Part shown: positions 1 to 7,515 of the stretch, piece by piece
Layout of the letters: each line of letters opens with the position of its first letter
Numbering within the stretch: the stretch's first letter is position 1
DNA from: Euryarchaeota archaeon UBA250
Lineage (GTDB): Archaea; Thermoplasmatota; Poseidoniia; Poseidoniales; Thalassarchaeaceae
Assembly (NCBI GenBank): GCA_002504845.1
Contig: DATW01000069.1
Span: forward strand, 1-14,002
DNA length: 14,002 nt
Direction: 5' to 3'
Notes under the pieces: generated by a model
Told to the model about the DNA's origin: nothing
The model's input: only the letters and a program-made list of their open reading frames with translations
Database searches by the model: none
Program-made: the position numbers and the translations under genes

Positions 1-332
1 CCCGGCCCCGACTCAGATTTATCGAAGGCGGCAGAGAGTGCGGCCATCGTCCTTTGATCTGGTTCAACAGATGTTAGCCAGTCCATCAGCCTCTTCTCAA
101 GAAGGCCCACTTGCAGAGCCATGATGCCTTCTGGGCCGAGGCGGGCCCTACTCGACGCATCTTCCACCATAGATGCATATTCCTTCTCAACTAGGCCCAT
201 CGCTGCACCGACCACATGGGCCTGGTCGGACCAACCTGTTTGACTGAGGAGCTCCTGCACCCCAAGGGCGGCGCCGCCGGATTCCCTGAGGAGCGCGAGG
301 ATGCGCCTCTCACGGTTTTCTAGTGCAGGCAT
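1..332 (-). CDS. pheS: Phenylalanyl-tRNA synthetase alpha subunit, N-terminal part (partial at left edge)
   Basis: This open frame runs off the left edge; 110 codons are visible from an ATG at 332. The translation begins MPALENRERRILALLRESGG. It looks like the helical, winged-helix N-terminal region of archaeal-type PheS: a leading helix with a repeated Leu pattern, a helix-turn-helix-like stretch (about residues 20-50), then 'LGPEGIMALQVGLLEKRL' (about 65-81). That last stretch resembles the family's 'teeG...GLPERRLL' signature. PheS pairs with PheT to charge tRNA-Phe in the cytoplasm. The aminoacylation domain lies outside the window, so the call rests on the N-terminal domain only. A 46-base gap separates it from the membrane zinc-ribbon gene upstream on the same strand, and they may be co-transcribed. 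Another winged-helix protein is possible but less likely. Confidence 0.65.
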   Translation of the reverse strand, partial: MPALENRERRILALLRESGGAALGVQELLSQTGWSDQAHVVGAAMGLVEKEYASMVEDASSRARLGPEGIMALQVGLLEKRLMDWLTSVEPDQRTMAALSAAFDKSESGP

Positions 333-378
333 ATATCGTGCGAAGAAGGGGCCTCACTTGACGCTTGCCGGGGAGATA

Positions 379-771
379 CTACTCCTCCTCCTCATTCCAG
401 AGAAGTATTCCACAGCCCGCGCAGATGTAACGCAGTGGCTTTTTCCCATCGGCCCACCCCACCTCGCCGCACGCCCCACATAGTATGGATGTGCGAATTG
501 GTTTGTCCAGCGAGGTGTCCACCCTGTACATGACTCGCCCCGCATCGGGCAAGGACTCCGGGGAGGGGGACCAGTTCGGATCTGCCTTTTCCCCAGATGC
601 TTGACGTCCCCTTGATAGCGCAACTAGCAGAAGAGGGAAACCTGCAATCAGGAGAGGTGTCCCGACCAACAAGCCCGTTGGTTCAGGCATAGTGAAGAGG
701 ATCCCGGTTCCAATGAGTGTACAAGCCCATCCCGATATCAGGATGTTCCAGCCCGAGGACACGCTCCGCAT
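379..771 (-). CDS. Two-helix membrane protein with C-terminal zinc ribbon
   Basis: A 130-residue protein with two hydrophobic segments (about residues 9-28 and 32-52) separated by a short Pro/Gly turn. These are followed by a polar linker and a C-terminal four-cysteine zinc ribbon: CGAC at 98-101 and CAGC at 117-120, with 15 residues between. It ends in four glutamates. I recognise the architecture but no named family. The ribbon is probably cytoplasmic, because the two helices form a hairpin and the ribbon cysteines would need reducing conditions. The start is an ATG at 771 with a GAGG-type element a few bases upstream. It lies just upstream of pheS on the same strand. Function is unknown; a metal-binding or nucleic-acid-binding anchor at the membrane is a guess. 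Confidence 0.75.
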   Translation of the reverse strand: MRSVSSGWNILISGWACTLIGTGILFTMPEPTGLLVGTPLLIAGFPLLLVALSRGRQASGEKADPNWSPSPESLPDAGRVMYRVDTSLDKPIRTSILCGACGEVGWADGKKPLRYICAGCGILLWNEEEE

Positions 772-857
772 GGACCTCTACGCCTCGCTCCCGTGCTTCA
801 ATATCTCCCAGATGTCTTGAGGAGGCTTCAAGGGTGACAGGCCGTACCGCAGTACAC

Positions 858-930
858 GCCTCAGTAGCTCAGCTGGTAGAGCACTGGATTTGTAATCCAG
901 CGGTCGGGGGTTCAATTCCCTCCTGGGGCT
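858..930 (+). tRNA. tRNA-Thr (anticodon UGU)
   Basis: The cloverleaf folds by eye. The acceptor stem is GCCTCAG (858-864) with CTGGGGC (923-929), including one T-G wobble. The D arm contains AGCTCAGCTGGTAGAGC. The anticodon stem CTGGA/TCCAG (884-888, 896-900) encloses loop TTTGTAA, giving anticodon TGT at 891-893, which reads ACA (Thr). The T arm at 906-922 has loop TTCAATT. Discriminator T930 is the base I would expect for archaeal tRNA-Thr. CCA is not encoded and there is no intron. No clear TATA box is seen 25-35 bases upstream, so it may be read from further upstream. The folD start follows about 40 bases downstream. Confidence 0.95.
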
Positions 931-961
931 CAGCGACAACAGTCAAGCAGCGGTGCTTGTA

Positions 962-966
962 CGGAG
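962..966 (+). promoter_or_regulatory. Shine-Dalgarno motif deciding the folD start
   Basis: CGGAG ends four bases before the GTG at 971. The in-frame GTG at 953 has no such motif. This favours 971 as the folD start. Confidence 0.45.
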
Positions 967-970
967 TATC

Positions 971-1837
971 GTGGTTGCAAGCATAATCGACGGTAAGCGC
1001 CTTGGCGCCGAGATTGAAGAGGAGTTGAAATCCAGCGTATCCCTGATGGCCTCGTCATCACGGGCCCCTCATCTGGTAGTCGTCATCGTGGGCGAGGATC
1101 CTGCAAGTCACGTGTATGTCAGAAACAAGGAGAGAGCGTGCAAGAGGATTGGTATCAGAAGTACGCGGTACGATCTTCCTGAAGATTCAGACCATGGAGA
1201 TCTGATTTCTCTTATCCGGAAACTGAATGATGATCGAGAGGTGGATGGGATTCTGGTTCAGAGCCCCCTTCCTTCAAATTTTGACGAGATTGGCATAACT
1301 GAGATGATACGCCCCGACAAGGATGTGGATGGCTTTCACCCGATCAATCTTGGACGTATTGTGACTGGGAGGACTGATGGGATGCTGCCCTGTACTCCGT
1401 CCGGAATAATGAGGATGCTAGAATCGACAGGGGAGAGTCTGAGGGGGAAGAAGGCACTTGTAATCGGGCGCTCCCGAATCGTAGGCATGCCAGCAGCACT
1501 CCTACTAACTCAGAGAGGCATAGATGCCACAGTCACAATAGCACACTCTAGGAGCGAGGACCTGGAATCGCTTTGTAGGGATTCTGACATCCTAATTGCA
1601 GCCGTTGGCAAGCCTGGCATGGTACGTAAAGAATGGGTCAAGGAAGGAGCCATGGTAATCGATGTCGGCATAAATCGTGTTGAGATCGAGGGGCGTTCCA
1701 GACTGGTCGGAGATGTCGAAGAGGGCGCGTCGGAATACGCGAAATGGATTACTCCAGTTCCGGGAGGCGTAGGGCCCATGACCATCTCCATGCTGATGAC
1801 GAACACAGTGAGGGCTGCTGAAAGCCGGTTGCATTAA
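971..1837 (+). CDS. folD: Bifunctional methylene-THF dehydrogenase / methenyl-THF cyclohydrolase FolD
   Basis: FolD interconverts 5,10-methylene-, methenyl- and 10-formyl-tetrahydrofolate in the cytoplasm, using NAD(P)+, and so supplies one-carbon units for purine and other synthesis. Read from the GTG at 971 the protein has 288 residues, normal for the family. The catalytic set is visible: Tyr49 and Lys53 in 'HVYVRNKERACKRIG', Gln97 in 'GILVQSPLP' and Asp120 in 'DKDVDGFHP', each one residue off the Escherichia coli numbering (Y50, K54, Q98, D121). The Rossmann signature 'VIGRSRIVG' is at 164-172 and the C-terminal signature 'TPVPGGVGPMTISML' at 261-275. Met173 follows the GRSxIVG motif where Lys or Arg is usual. 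An upstream in-frame GTG at 953 would add six residues. It is the first gene after tRNA-Thr and ends two bases before the stop of the convergent sufT-like gene. Confidence 0.96.
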   Translation: MVASIIDGKRLGAEIEEELKSSVSLMASSSRAPHLVVVIVGEDPASHVYVRNKERACKRIGIRSTRYDLPEDSDHGDLISLIRKLNDDREVDGILVQSPLPSNFDEIGITEMIRPDKDVDGFHPINLGRIVTGRTDGMLPCTPSGIMRMLESTGESLRGKKALVIGRSRIVGMPAALLLTQRGIDATVTIAHSRSEDLESLCRDSDILIAAVGKPGMVRKEWVKEGAMVIDVGINRVEIEGRSRLVGDVEEGASEYAKWITPVPGGVGPMTISMLMTNTVRAAESRLH

Positions 1838-1839
1838 CT

Positions 1840-2142
1840 TCAGAAGACGCCGAGTTCCATCTGGGCATCCTCCGTAGCATGTATTCTCGGATTCCAGAGA
1901 GGGGAAAATGTCAGATTGACGTGTACTGATTCAACATCTTCAACCGACAAAGTTGCCCTATGCACCGCAGCCATGATCTCTGGGGCCACCGGGCATCCTG
2001 GGCTGGTGAGGGTCATGGTAACCTCAACATGGCCTTGCTTTCTCTCGATTCCATAGATGAGCCCCAATTCTGTGACTGAAATACCCATTTCTGGGTCTAC
2101 AACTTCTGAGAGGGCCTCTGAAATAGGGTCATCGCTTTTCAT
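1840..2142 (-). CDS. sufT: SufT-like DUF59/MIP18-family Fe-S assembly protein
   Basis: This 100-residue protein has the DUF59 (MIP18) fold signatures: 'VVDPEMGISVTELGLIY' (14-30), then 'TLTSPGCPVAPEI' (44-56) with the conserved Cys50, and 'NLTFSPLW' (76-83). In bacteria and archaea, DUF59 proteins in suf clusters (SufT) help mature or deliver Fe-S clusters; eukaryotic MIP18 serves the cytosolic Fe-S targeting complex. PaaD, of phenylacetate degradation, belongs to the same family, but no paa genes are nearby. The ATG at 2142 overlaps the sufE stop (ATGA, 2139-2142), which points to translational coupling. It is the last gene of the operon and ends two bases from folD, which converges on it. 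Confidence 0.88.
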   Translation of the reverse strand: MKSDDPISEALSEVVDPEMGISVTELGLIYGIERKQGHVEVTMTLTSPGCPVAPEIMAAVHRATLSVEDVESVHVNLTFSPLWNPRIHATEDAQMELGVF

Positions 2143-2576
2143 TCATATTCCCCCGATAGTCTTCTAGCCTCATTCCTGACCCTCTCAAGCATGTTCATGA
2201 ATCCATTGGATCTACTAGGGGTCAGTGCTGATCTGAAGCCCATTGCATCTACGAAATCAGGATTCAAACCTGCGACATCCTCGCAAGATGAGCCGTCAAC
2301 GGCGATTCTGGTTATTTCCATCAACCCTTGAACTATCTGGGCGTCTGCTCCCCCTCTCATCCTGAATAATCCTAGTTCGTCCACACTGCATTCGACATGT
2401 GCCCTGGACTGGCACCCATGTATGATGTTCTCATCATTCCAACGATCGGGGGGCAGCATCATCTCAGTGTTGCCGGCGTATTCAAACAGGAGTTCGTAGC
2501 GCTCCATTGCATCGAAACAGTTCTCGAAAGCTTCGACCACGGGGTCGAGTGCCTCGGGCCATGTGCGCTCAGCCAT
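2139..2576 (-). CDS. sufE: SufE sulfur-acceptor protein
   Basis: SufE takes persulfide sulfur from SufS and passes it to the Fe-S scaffold. The 145-residue protein has the family's active-site loop 'IIHGCQSRAH' (51-60) with catalytic Cys55, and the C-terminal motif 'LTPSRSNGFMNML' (118-130). Three further cysteines (20, 63, 98) are present. Length matches SufE (about 140 residues). The start is an ATG at 2576, 39 bases after the sufS stop. It overlaps the sufT-like gene by four bases. SufE is mainly a bacterial protein, so its presence here suggests old transfer of the sufS-sufE pair from bacteria (inference). No sufB, sufC or sufD is visible in the window. Confidence 0.93.
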   Translation of the reverse strand: MAERTWPEALDPVVEAFENCFDAMERYELLFEYAGNTEMMLPPDRWNDENIIHGCQSRAHVECSVDELGLFRMRGGADAQIVQGLMEITRIAVDGSSCEDVAGLNPDFVDAMGFRSALTPSRSNGFMNMLERVRNEARRLSGEYE

Positions 2577-2615
2577 CGGGCAGATACATCGGCGGCTTCT
2601 TTCAAGGGTTCCGAG

Positions 2616-3842
2616 TCACTGGCCGAACCGTTCACAGATCATACGGAGATGACTGAGGAAAGACTTGACTTCCTCCTCCGTGTTGTAAAGCCATAGAGAA
2701 ATTCGATTTGTGGAGAGTACCCCGAGGGCATCCATTAGGGGTTGTGCGCAGTGCTGCCCGGTCCGTATGGCAAAGCCTCCCTCATCCAGCAACAGGGCCA
2801 TGTCATCACTGGTTATCCGCTCATGAAGAAATGATATTGTTCCGCTGCTCTCAGGCCGCATGGGGTCTGAGAATACCCTGATGCCGTCAATTTCTTTCAT
2901 CCCGTTGGATGCAGTTATTGCGAGATGTTTGATGTGATCATGCATTTTCTCGAAGTCGATCTTTGACAGCCAATCTACTGCAGCACCCCATCCAATGGCC
3001 TCGGCGATTCTGGGCGTTCCAGTCTCGAGCAGGGCAGCGCCGTCCCTGTATCTCGACCCCTCTGTGGAGACGGACCTGATCATCTGGCCCCCGGTCAGGA
3101 ATGGGCCACACTGGGAGAGTGCCTCGTCAGTGGCCAGGAGAGCGCCGATCCCAGTGGGCCCAGCCATCTTGTGTGCAGAGAGTGCAACGAAATCAGCACC
3201 GAGGTTGTTGAAATCAATCCTCTCATGAGCAGCTCCCTGTGCGGCGTCAACGAGTACTTTTGCCCCCGACTCATGAGAAAGACGTATGATTTCCTCAATA
3301 GGATTCCTGATTCCCAGCACATTGCTGGTATGCACTATCCCAACAAGGGCGGCTCCATCAAGAGCGTGCTGAAAGGCATCCATGTCCAGAGCCATTTTTT
3401 CCAAGTCAAGTGGCACGAATCTGACTTCAATCCCAATCTCTTTCGAGAGTTCCTGCCATGGAACGATATCTGCATGGTGCTCCATTTCCGTTAGAACCAC
3501 TGCATCGCCCTCCGAAAGATTCCTGCGGGCCCATGCATAAGCAACCAAGTTGATGGCCTCGGTAGTTCCACTCGTGTAAACCAGATTGGATGGTTCCGCT
3601 CCGAAAAAAGCAGCAATGGAGGACCTTGCGGACTCGAGAGCTGTTGTTGCTTCATCTGCAAGTGTATGATTCGCCCTGTGGGCGTTGGAATTGAATGTCT
3701 CATAGAAACCACTCATTGCATCGATTACCGAAGATGGCTTCTGACTTGTCGCGGCATTGTCGAAATATACCAGCGGTTTTCCATTGGGGAGCACCCTGCT
3801 CAGAATCGGGAATTCAGCCCTCAACTCGCGTATGTTGTGCAT
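2616..3842 (-). CDS. sufS: SufS-type cysteine desulfurase
   Basis: This pyridoxal-phosphate enzyme removes sulfur from L-cysteine to form an enzyme persulfide, leaving alanine. From the ATG at 3842 it has 408 residues, typical of SufS. Visible features are the N-terminal 'YFDNAATSQKP' (26-36), His123 in 'TEMEHHADIVPWQ', Asp199 in 'VLVDAAQ', the PLP-binding Lys225 in 'ALSAHKMAGPTGIGAL', and the catalytic Cys365 in 'RTGQHCAQPLMDALG'. E. coli SufS has HH where this protein has QH just before the cysteine. 'WLYNTEEEV' near the C-terminus also matches the family. A TTG at 3878 is open upstream, but the family alignment starts at the ATG. The partner sufE follows 39 bases downstream. A 57-base gap separates the gene from the flavoprotein gene upstream. 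Confidence 0.96.
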   Translation of the reverse strand: MHNIRELRAEFPILSRVLPNGKPLVYFDNAATSQKPSSVIDAMSGFYETFNSNAHRANHTLADEATTALESARSSIAAFFGAEPSNLVYTSGTTEAINLVAYAWARRNLSEGDAVVLTEMEHHADIVPWQELSKEIGIEVRFVPLDLEKMALDMDAFQHALDGAALVGIVHTSNVLGIRNPIEEIIRLSHESGAKVLVDAAQGAAHERIDFNNLGADFVALSAHKMAGPTGIGALLATDEALSQCGPFLTGGQMIRSVSTEGSRYRDGAALLETGTPRIAEAIGWGAAVDWLSKIDFEKMHDHIKHLAITASNGMKEIDGIRVFSDPMRPESSGTISFLHERITSDDMALLLDEGGFAIRTGQHCAQPLMDALGVLSTNRISLWLYNTEEEVKSFLSHLRMICERFGQ

Positions 3843-3899
3843 CTCAATCGATTTACCGTATCGGCCCGATGCTATCAAAGCGCGTACTGACCAGAGGGT

Positions 3900-4391
3900 T
3901 CAGAGACCAAGTCGATCGAGAATATCTTCAACCGTCTCATCCTTGGCAGGTGCCCCTTTTGCGTCCCTGAGATAACGACCGACGACATCCGACCCGAGAT
4001 GTGCGAACTGCTCCCTCATGGCTGCAAGCGCTTTCCATCCGTGCCCTCCGCTAGCTGTGCCTATGGCTATACGTCTCCGATTGAACATTTTTCTGAAATC
4101 GTCATGCTGGACGGAGAGCCAAGTAAGGGTGTTTATCCAAACGGGGGGTAAGCCCCCATTATACTCAGGAAGCAATACGAACCATGGAGAGGGGCCTTCC
4201 AGTGATTGGATTAGTGAATTGAGTGCATCTAGATCCCCATCAGGCGTCTTCCTGGTATATAGTGGGAGTTCGTATGTAGAGAGATCGATAATTTCAGAAT
4301 CGCACATCCTATTTGTCGCGATATCTCTGACTCTACGTGCGAGTTCGAGATTCTTCCCGTCAGTCGCGACTATGATTTTGAGGTCCGCCAT
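3900..4391 (-). CDS. NAD(P)H-dependent FMN reductase-like flavoprotein
   Basis: A 163-residue, single-domain flavodoxin-fold protein of the NADPH-dependent FMN reductase family. Signs are an N-terminal beta strand and loop 'LKIIVATDGKNLELARRV' (4-21), the FMN-contacting motif 'LLPEYNGGLPPVWINTL' (73-89), and the third strand 'IAIGTASGGHGW' (108-119). The first loop is not the usual GSxRxxS, so FMN phosphate binding may differ. Such enzymes reduce FMN, quinones or metals with NAD(P)H; the substrate cannot be told from sequence. It is the first gene of the sufS-sufE-sufT operon, so supplying electrons to Fe-S assembly is an attractive guess. ATG at 4391 is chosen over the adjacent TTG at 4394. 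The gene diverges from the S8 protease with 38 bases between. Confidence 0.82.
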   Translation of the reverse strand: MADLKIIVATDGKNLELARRVRDIATNRMCDSEIIDLSTYELPLYTRKTPDGDLDALNSLIQSLEGPSPWFVLLPEYNGGLPPVWINTLTWLSVQHDDFRKMFNRRRIAIGTASGGHGWKALAAMREQFAHLGSDVVGRYLRDAKGAPAKDETVEDILDRLGL

Positions 4392-4429
4392 CAATTAACC
4401 ATAATCTGTCCCATTCTTGAATCTCCCGC
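4392..4429. promoter_or_regulatory. Short divergent promoter region
   Basis: This 38-base gap separates two divergent starts (4391 minus, 4430 plus), so it must hold at least part of both promoters. An AT-rich element, TTAACCATAATC (about 4395-4406), lies 24-35 bases before the plus-strand ATG. That is the place for an archaeal TATA box if the S8 protease mRNA is leaderless. No Shine-Dalgarno motif precedes that ATG. The minus-strand element is not clear. Confidence 0.3.
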
Positions 4430-5710
4430 ATGCAACCTCGCGAAAGAGATACAGGGGCGAGTTGGTTCGAACGGGCTATGCGAGCATCATTTTGGGCTGT
4501 CATGATGTCTGTCTTGATGATCTCTCTGTCGCTCAGCGGTTGCTTTGGGGGCGGCGAAGATACGCTTGATGTCGAACCTGATGAAGTGGATGCATGGCCA
4601 TACAGCGTGGTCGCCCCTATCGATACGGGAATCAATGTGTATCACGTCCATTTTGCGATGAATGAGACATACCCGCAATGGTTGCTAGATGGTTTGGGGG
4701 TTACGATGTGGTGTAACCTTACCCAAGAAGGGAGTTGGACCGAGAGGTATGAAGCAGATCGTTCTACATGCTGGGACAACATCACGTCTCAGGATATCGT
4801 TTGGTTCGTGGGCACTAGGATAATAGGTACAACTCCGGATGATGAGACAGACATACCAATTCTCGATGATCCATCTGACGGCCACGGAACTGCTGTTACC
4901 GGATCTGTTCTCGATGCGAATCCGGATGCAGTGATCTTCTTCGTCGAGGGTTTCAGCGATGCAGCGGTGCTAGCGGCTGCTAATCAGCCGCTTGTTGACA
5001 TTATCTCCACCTCGTTCGGACCGATTGGTTCCATACCCGTGCCAGGAATTGAAGATGCCACCAAAGTAGCGGTTGTCCAAGAAGGCAAGATCCATACTGG
5101 CGCGTCTGACAACACGCCATCGCCAGCAGTGCAAGACTCAACTGCAGGACCGCCATGGTCTATCGGGATATCTGGCTACGCTGAAGAAGATGATGACCAA
5201 AAAGAAACTATGAGCGGCTCCTATCCGGACATAGCTGCGGATTGGACCCAGCTTCTTCCCAATCACGATGACATCGACGGCTATCACGTGACTTCTGGTA
5301 CGTCTTTTGCAACGCCAAGAACTGCAGGGATACTCAGCGAGGTCCTCGAAACCCTAAGAGGGACTGGCATGGACTACGGATCAGGTGCTTCAGAGGAAAG
5401 AGGCGGTTTCCTGGTCAATAGCACCAATTCACTCCAATCGATTACAAATTCAGACCTCAGAGAGGCGCTGAATCTATCTGCGTGGTATCCGAGCTTCTCG
5501 ACGTGGAACCCGACGACTGGGACGCTCCCCATTTCTCCAGTCGCACCGTGTACTCAAGTCGGGTGGGGCGTAGTGAACATGTCCAACATAGAGCCGATAA
5601 TCAATCACCTAGATGGTACGTCTGAAATGCCGCAGAGGCCCGCCGATGTAGTTGCATGCATGGATGCCAACCAACAAATCAGAGAAGCTTACTGGTCATT
5701 CGTCACTTGA
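4430..5710 (+). CDS. Secreted subtilisin-family (S8) serine protease lipoprotein
   Basis: A 426-residue predicted lipoprotein protease. A hydrophobic stretch (about 21-36) ends in lipobox 'LSGC', giving lipid-anchored Cys38, followed by a GGG/acidic linker. The S8 catalytic set is present: Asp65 in 'APIDTGINVYH', His152 in 'DGHGTAVTGSV', oxyanion Asn228 in 'GASDNTP' and Ser292 in 'TSGTSFATPRTAG'. The closing family motif is 'VGWGVVNMS' (377-385). The protein would degrade or process proteins outside the membrane. Two oddities: there is no room for an inhibitory I9 propeptide between Cys38 and Asp65, and Asp-to-His spacing is 87 residues against about 32 in subtilisin. The extra segment holds two cysteines (95, 114); two more are at 374 and 410. 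An internal ATG at 4478 would give a more usual signal peptide. The 3' end overlaps the convergent propeller gene by 15 bases. Confidence 0.92.
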   Translation: MQPRERDTGASWFERAMRASFWAVMMSVLMISLSLSGCFGGGEDTLDVEPDEVDAWPYSVVAPIDTGINVYHVHFAMNETYPQWLLDGLGVTMWCNLTQEGSWTERYEADRSTCWDNITSQDIVWFVGTRIIGTTPDDETDIPILDDPSDGHGTAVTGSVLDANPDAVIFFVEGFSDAAVLAAANQPLVDIISTSFGPIGSIPVPGIEDATKVAVVQEGKIHTGASDNTPSPAVQDSTAGPPWSIGISGYAEEDDDQKETMSGSYPDIAADWTQLLPNHDDIDGYHVTSGTSFATPRTAGILSEVLETLRGTGMDYGSGASEERGGFLVNSTNSLQSITNSDLREALNLSAWYPSFSTWNPTTGTLPISPVAPCTQVGWGVVNMSNIEPIINHLDGTSEMPQRPADVVACMDANQQIREAYWSFVT

Positions 5711-7456
5711 CTCTTCTTCACTTCTTGATATCAGGATTATCCCGATTATCATCCCAACGATCAGCAGTACGACGAGTATGCCAAGTGCCCCAACTTCCGA
5801 AGTTTCCTCCGGGCCTGCCGATCCTCCGTTATCTCCCTGCCCGTCATCAGATCCATCTTGACCAGTATTGCTATTGTCTGAGGAATCGTCATCAAAATTG
5901 GTACATCCGGAGTTATCGGATGCATCGTCCGCATCAGTACAATCTTGGTTTAAGTTGTGATTGAGAAGTGCGAAAAATGCATCGGGCCACTGGTATGTGC
6001 TCTCATTATCCCAGTTCCATATCCTGCTATCATCAAAATCGACATACGTAGTAGAGAATGAACCACCCAGCACGGATACGCCTCCTGAATGGTCAAGGGG
6101 AGTTGCCTCGGGCCACTTTGCCATTCCCGCATTCAAAGCCCACTTCCATGCTCCAGAGTCTCCGATTCCTGCGAGCCATAGATCCATGTTTAGGGGATCA
6201 TCGCTCTTCTGAATGCCATGGCTTCCGAATGTCATGGCGAAGGAAGCTGTTCCCCCCGAGACCACGGCCCCTCCGTCCATCGCGGCTATCGAATGCGCAT
6301 CGTCATTACCCGCGCCAATCGCTGATGATGTCCAGAGCCATTCGCCGTGACCGGTAATCCTGGAGACTAAGACGTCCGTAGTTCCAGAGATGCCTGAATT
6401 TGGGCTGGATATTCTCGATGAGTTATCCGGATTGATAGAATATGTGACTGGTGAAGAAGAGCGAGCGAGGACGTATGCTCCTCCCTCTTCATCTGGAGAA
6501 ATTGAGTATATCTCGTCGCTCCCAGCACCCCCAATTGACGCCATCCACATCCATGTTTGATTGACCGGTTGCCATGCGGCCACGAAGCCCTCCGAGTAAC
6601 CCGGTGCTTCATTGACGGTCTTATTCGGCACGGCATATGCCGCCTGACCGATATAATGGCCAGCCAGAAGGACCATTCCCTCCGTGGTAACTGCGAGGTC
6701 GCTGACCTCAAGACTTGCGTCTGGATCGAAAATGCTCGAATGTGCAAGAAGAGCGCCTGATGAGCTAAATTCGACAAGGAATGCGTCGGTCAAGCCCCCA
6801 TCACCCCATCCAGGCATCAAGGTTGTACCGTCATGTACCAGTGAATTACTTGCATAATTTCCTGCGACATAGACTCCCCCTGAAGCACTAGGCTCGATAG
6901 CGACGGCCCAATCAGAATGTGCTTGCCCTTCGAATCCAGAGACCCACATCCAGTCTCCGTTAGAGGGGTCTATTTTTGCTAGAAATGCCTCTGACGTAGG
7001 AGATGTCGTCAGTGTTCTCGGGGTCGTATCTGAATTCGAGAGCTGGTGCGTACCGAAGGTCGAGGTATTGGAACGGAAGGCTCCGGCCACGTACAAAGAG
7101 CCGTCATTTGTCATCGCAAGCGAGGAGGCCCAATCATTGTCAGGACCCCCGGCAGTAGCAATCCATGCCCAATTATCTCCAGACCACCTTGCTACGAAAA
7201 TGTCGCTGGTATTCCCACTATCGTGATGTTGCTGTGCTGCTAATGAGAACGGGCCCGCATGAAGGTCATACCGATATGTCCCAGTGACGAATATATCGCC
7301 TGTTGATTCGTCGATCAGAACGTCGCTAGCAACGTCTTCCCACCACCCCGTTAGGCCCTGCGCGCCATCCCAATCAGGATGGTTAGAAACAGCAGACGCA
7401 GCAGTCTGCGACGATAGGATGATGACGGTCAAAAATACCCATGGCACGCGGTTCAT
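5696..7456 (-). CDS. Membrane-anchored seven-repeat beta-propeller surface protein (cysteine-free blades)
   Basis: From the ATG at 7456 the protein has 586 residues. The upstream open frame starts only with TTG and lacks a signal, while this ATG begins a clean signal peptide ending ASA (about residue 22). Then come seven repeats of about 65-75 residues with the pattern 'GG/DG-x-x-V-x-G...D-x-F-L/V-A...W-x-W', as in SBBP-type beta-propeller repeats. Repeat strands are at 'GDIFVTGTY' (53-61), 'GSLYVAGAF' (119), 'GGVYVAGNY' (193), 'GMVLLAGHY' (260), 'GGAYVLARS' (325), 'GGAVVSGGT' (395) and 'GGVSVLGGS' (458). Residues 502-552 are an Asp/Ser/Gly-rich stalk with two cysteines. One membrane helix spans about 554-576, and the tail is short and acidic. 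The propeller would face outward; its ligand is unknown. It follows its larger relative by 59 bases, probably in one operon. Confidence 0.85.
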   Translation of the reverse strand: MNRVPWVFLTVIILSSQTAASAVSNHPDWDGAQGLTGWWEDVASDVLIDESTGDIFVTGTYRYDLHAGPFSLAAQQHHDSGNTSDIFVARWSGDNWAWIATAGGPDNDWASSLAMTNDGSLYVAGAFRSNTSTFGTHQLSNSDTTPRTLTTSPTSEAFLAKIDPSNGDWMWVSGFEGQAHSDWAVAIEPSASGGVYVAGNYASNSLVHDGTTLMPGWGDGGLTDAFLVEFSSSGALLAHSSIFDPDASLEVSDLAVTTEGMVLLAGHYIGQAAYAVPNKTVNEAPGYSEGFVAAWQPVNQTWMWMASIGGAGSDEIYSISPDEEGGAYVLARSSSPVTYSINPDNSSRISSPNSGISGTTDVLVSRITGHGEWLWTSSAIGAGNDDAHSIAAMDGGAVVSGGTASFAMTFGSHGIQKSDDPLNMDLWLAGIGDSGAWKWALNAGMAKWPEATPLDHSGGVSVLGGSFSTTYVDFDDSRIWNWDNESTYQWPDAFFALLNHNLNQDCTDADDASDNSGCTNFDDDSSDNSNTGQDGSDDGQGDNGGSAGPEETSEVGALGILVVLLIVGMIIGIILISRSEEESSDE

Positions 7457-7515
7457 CGAGGCATGCGGAACTGGATTAACACATAATCGGTGCGGCGTAG
7501 AATATCCCTGGGGGT

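Noticed and set aside
1510..1834. Minus-strand open frames opposite folD.
   Set aside because: They lie fully within a clearly conserved gene and show no family features.
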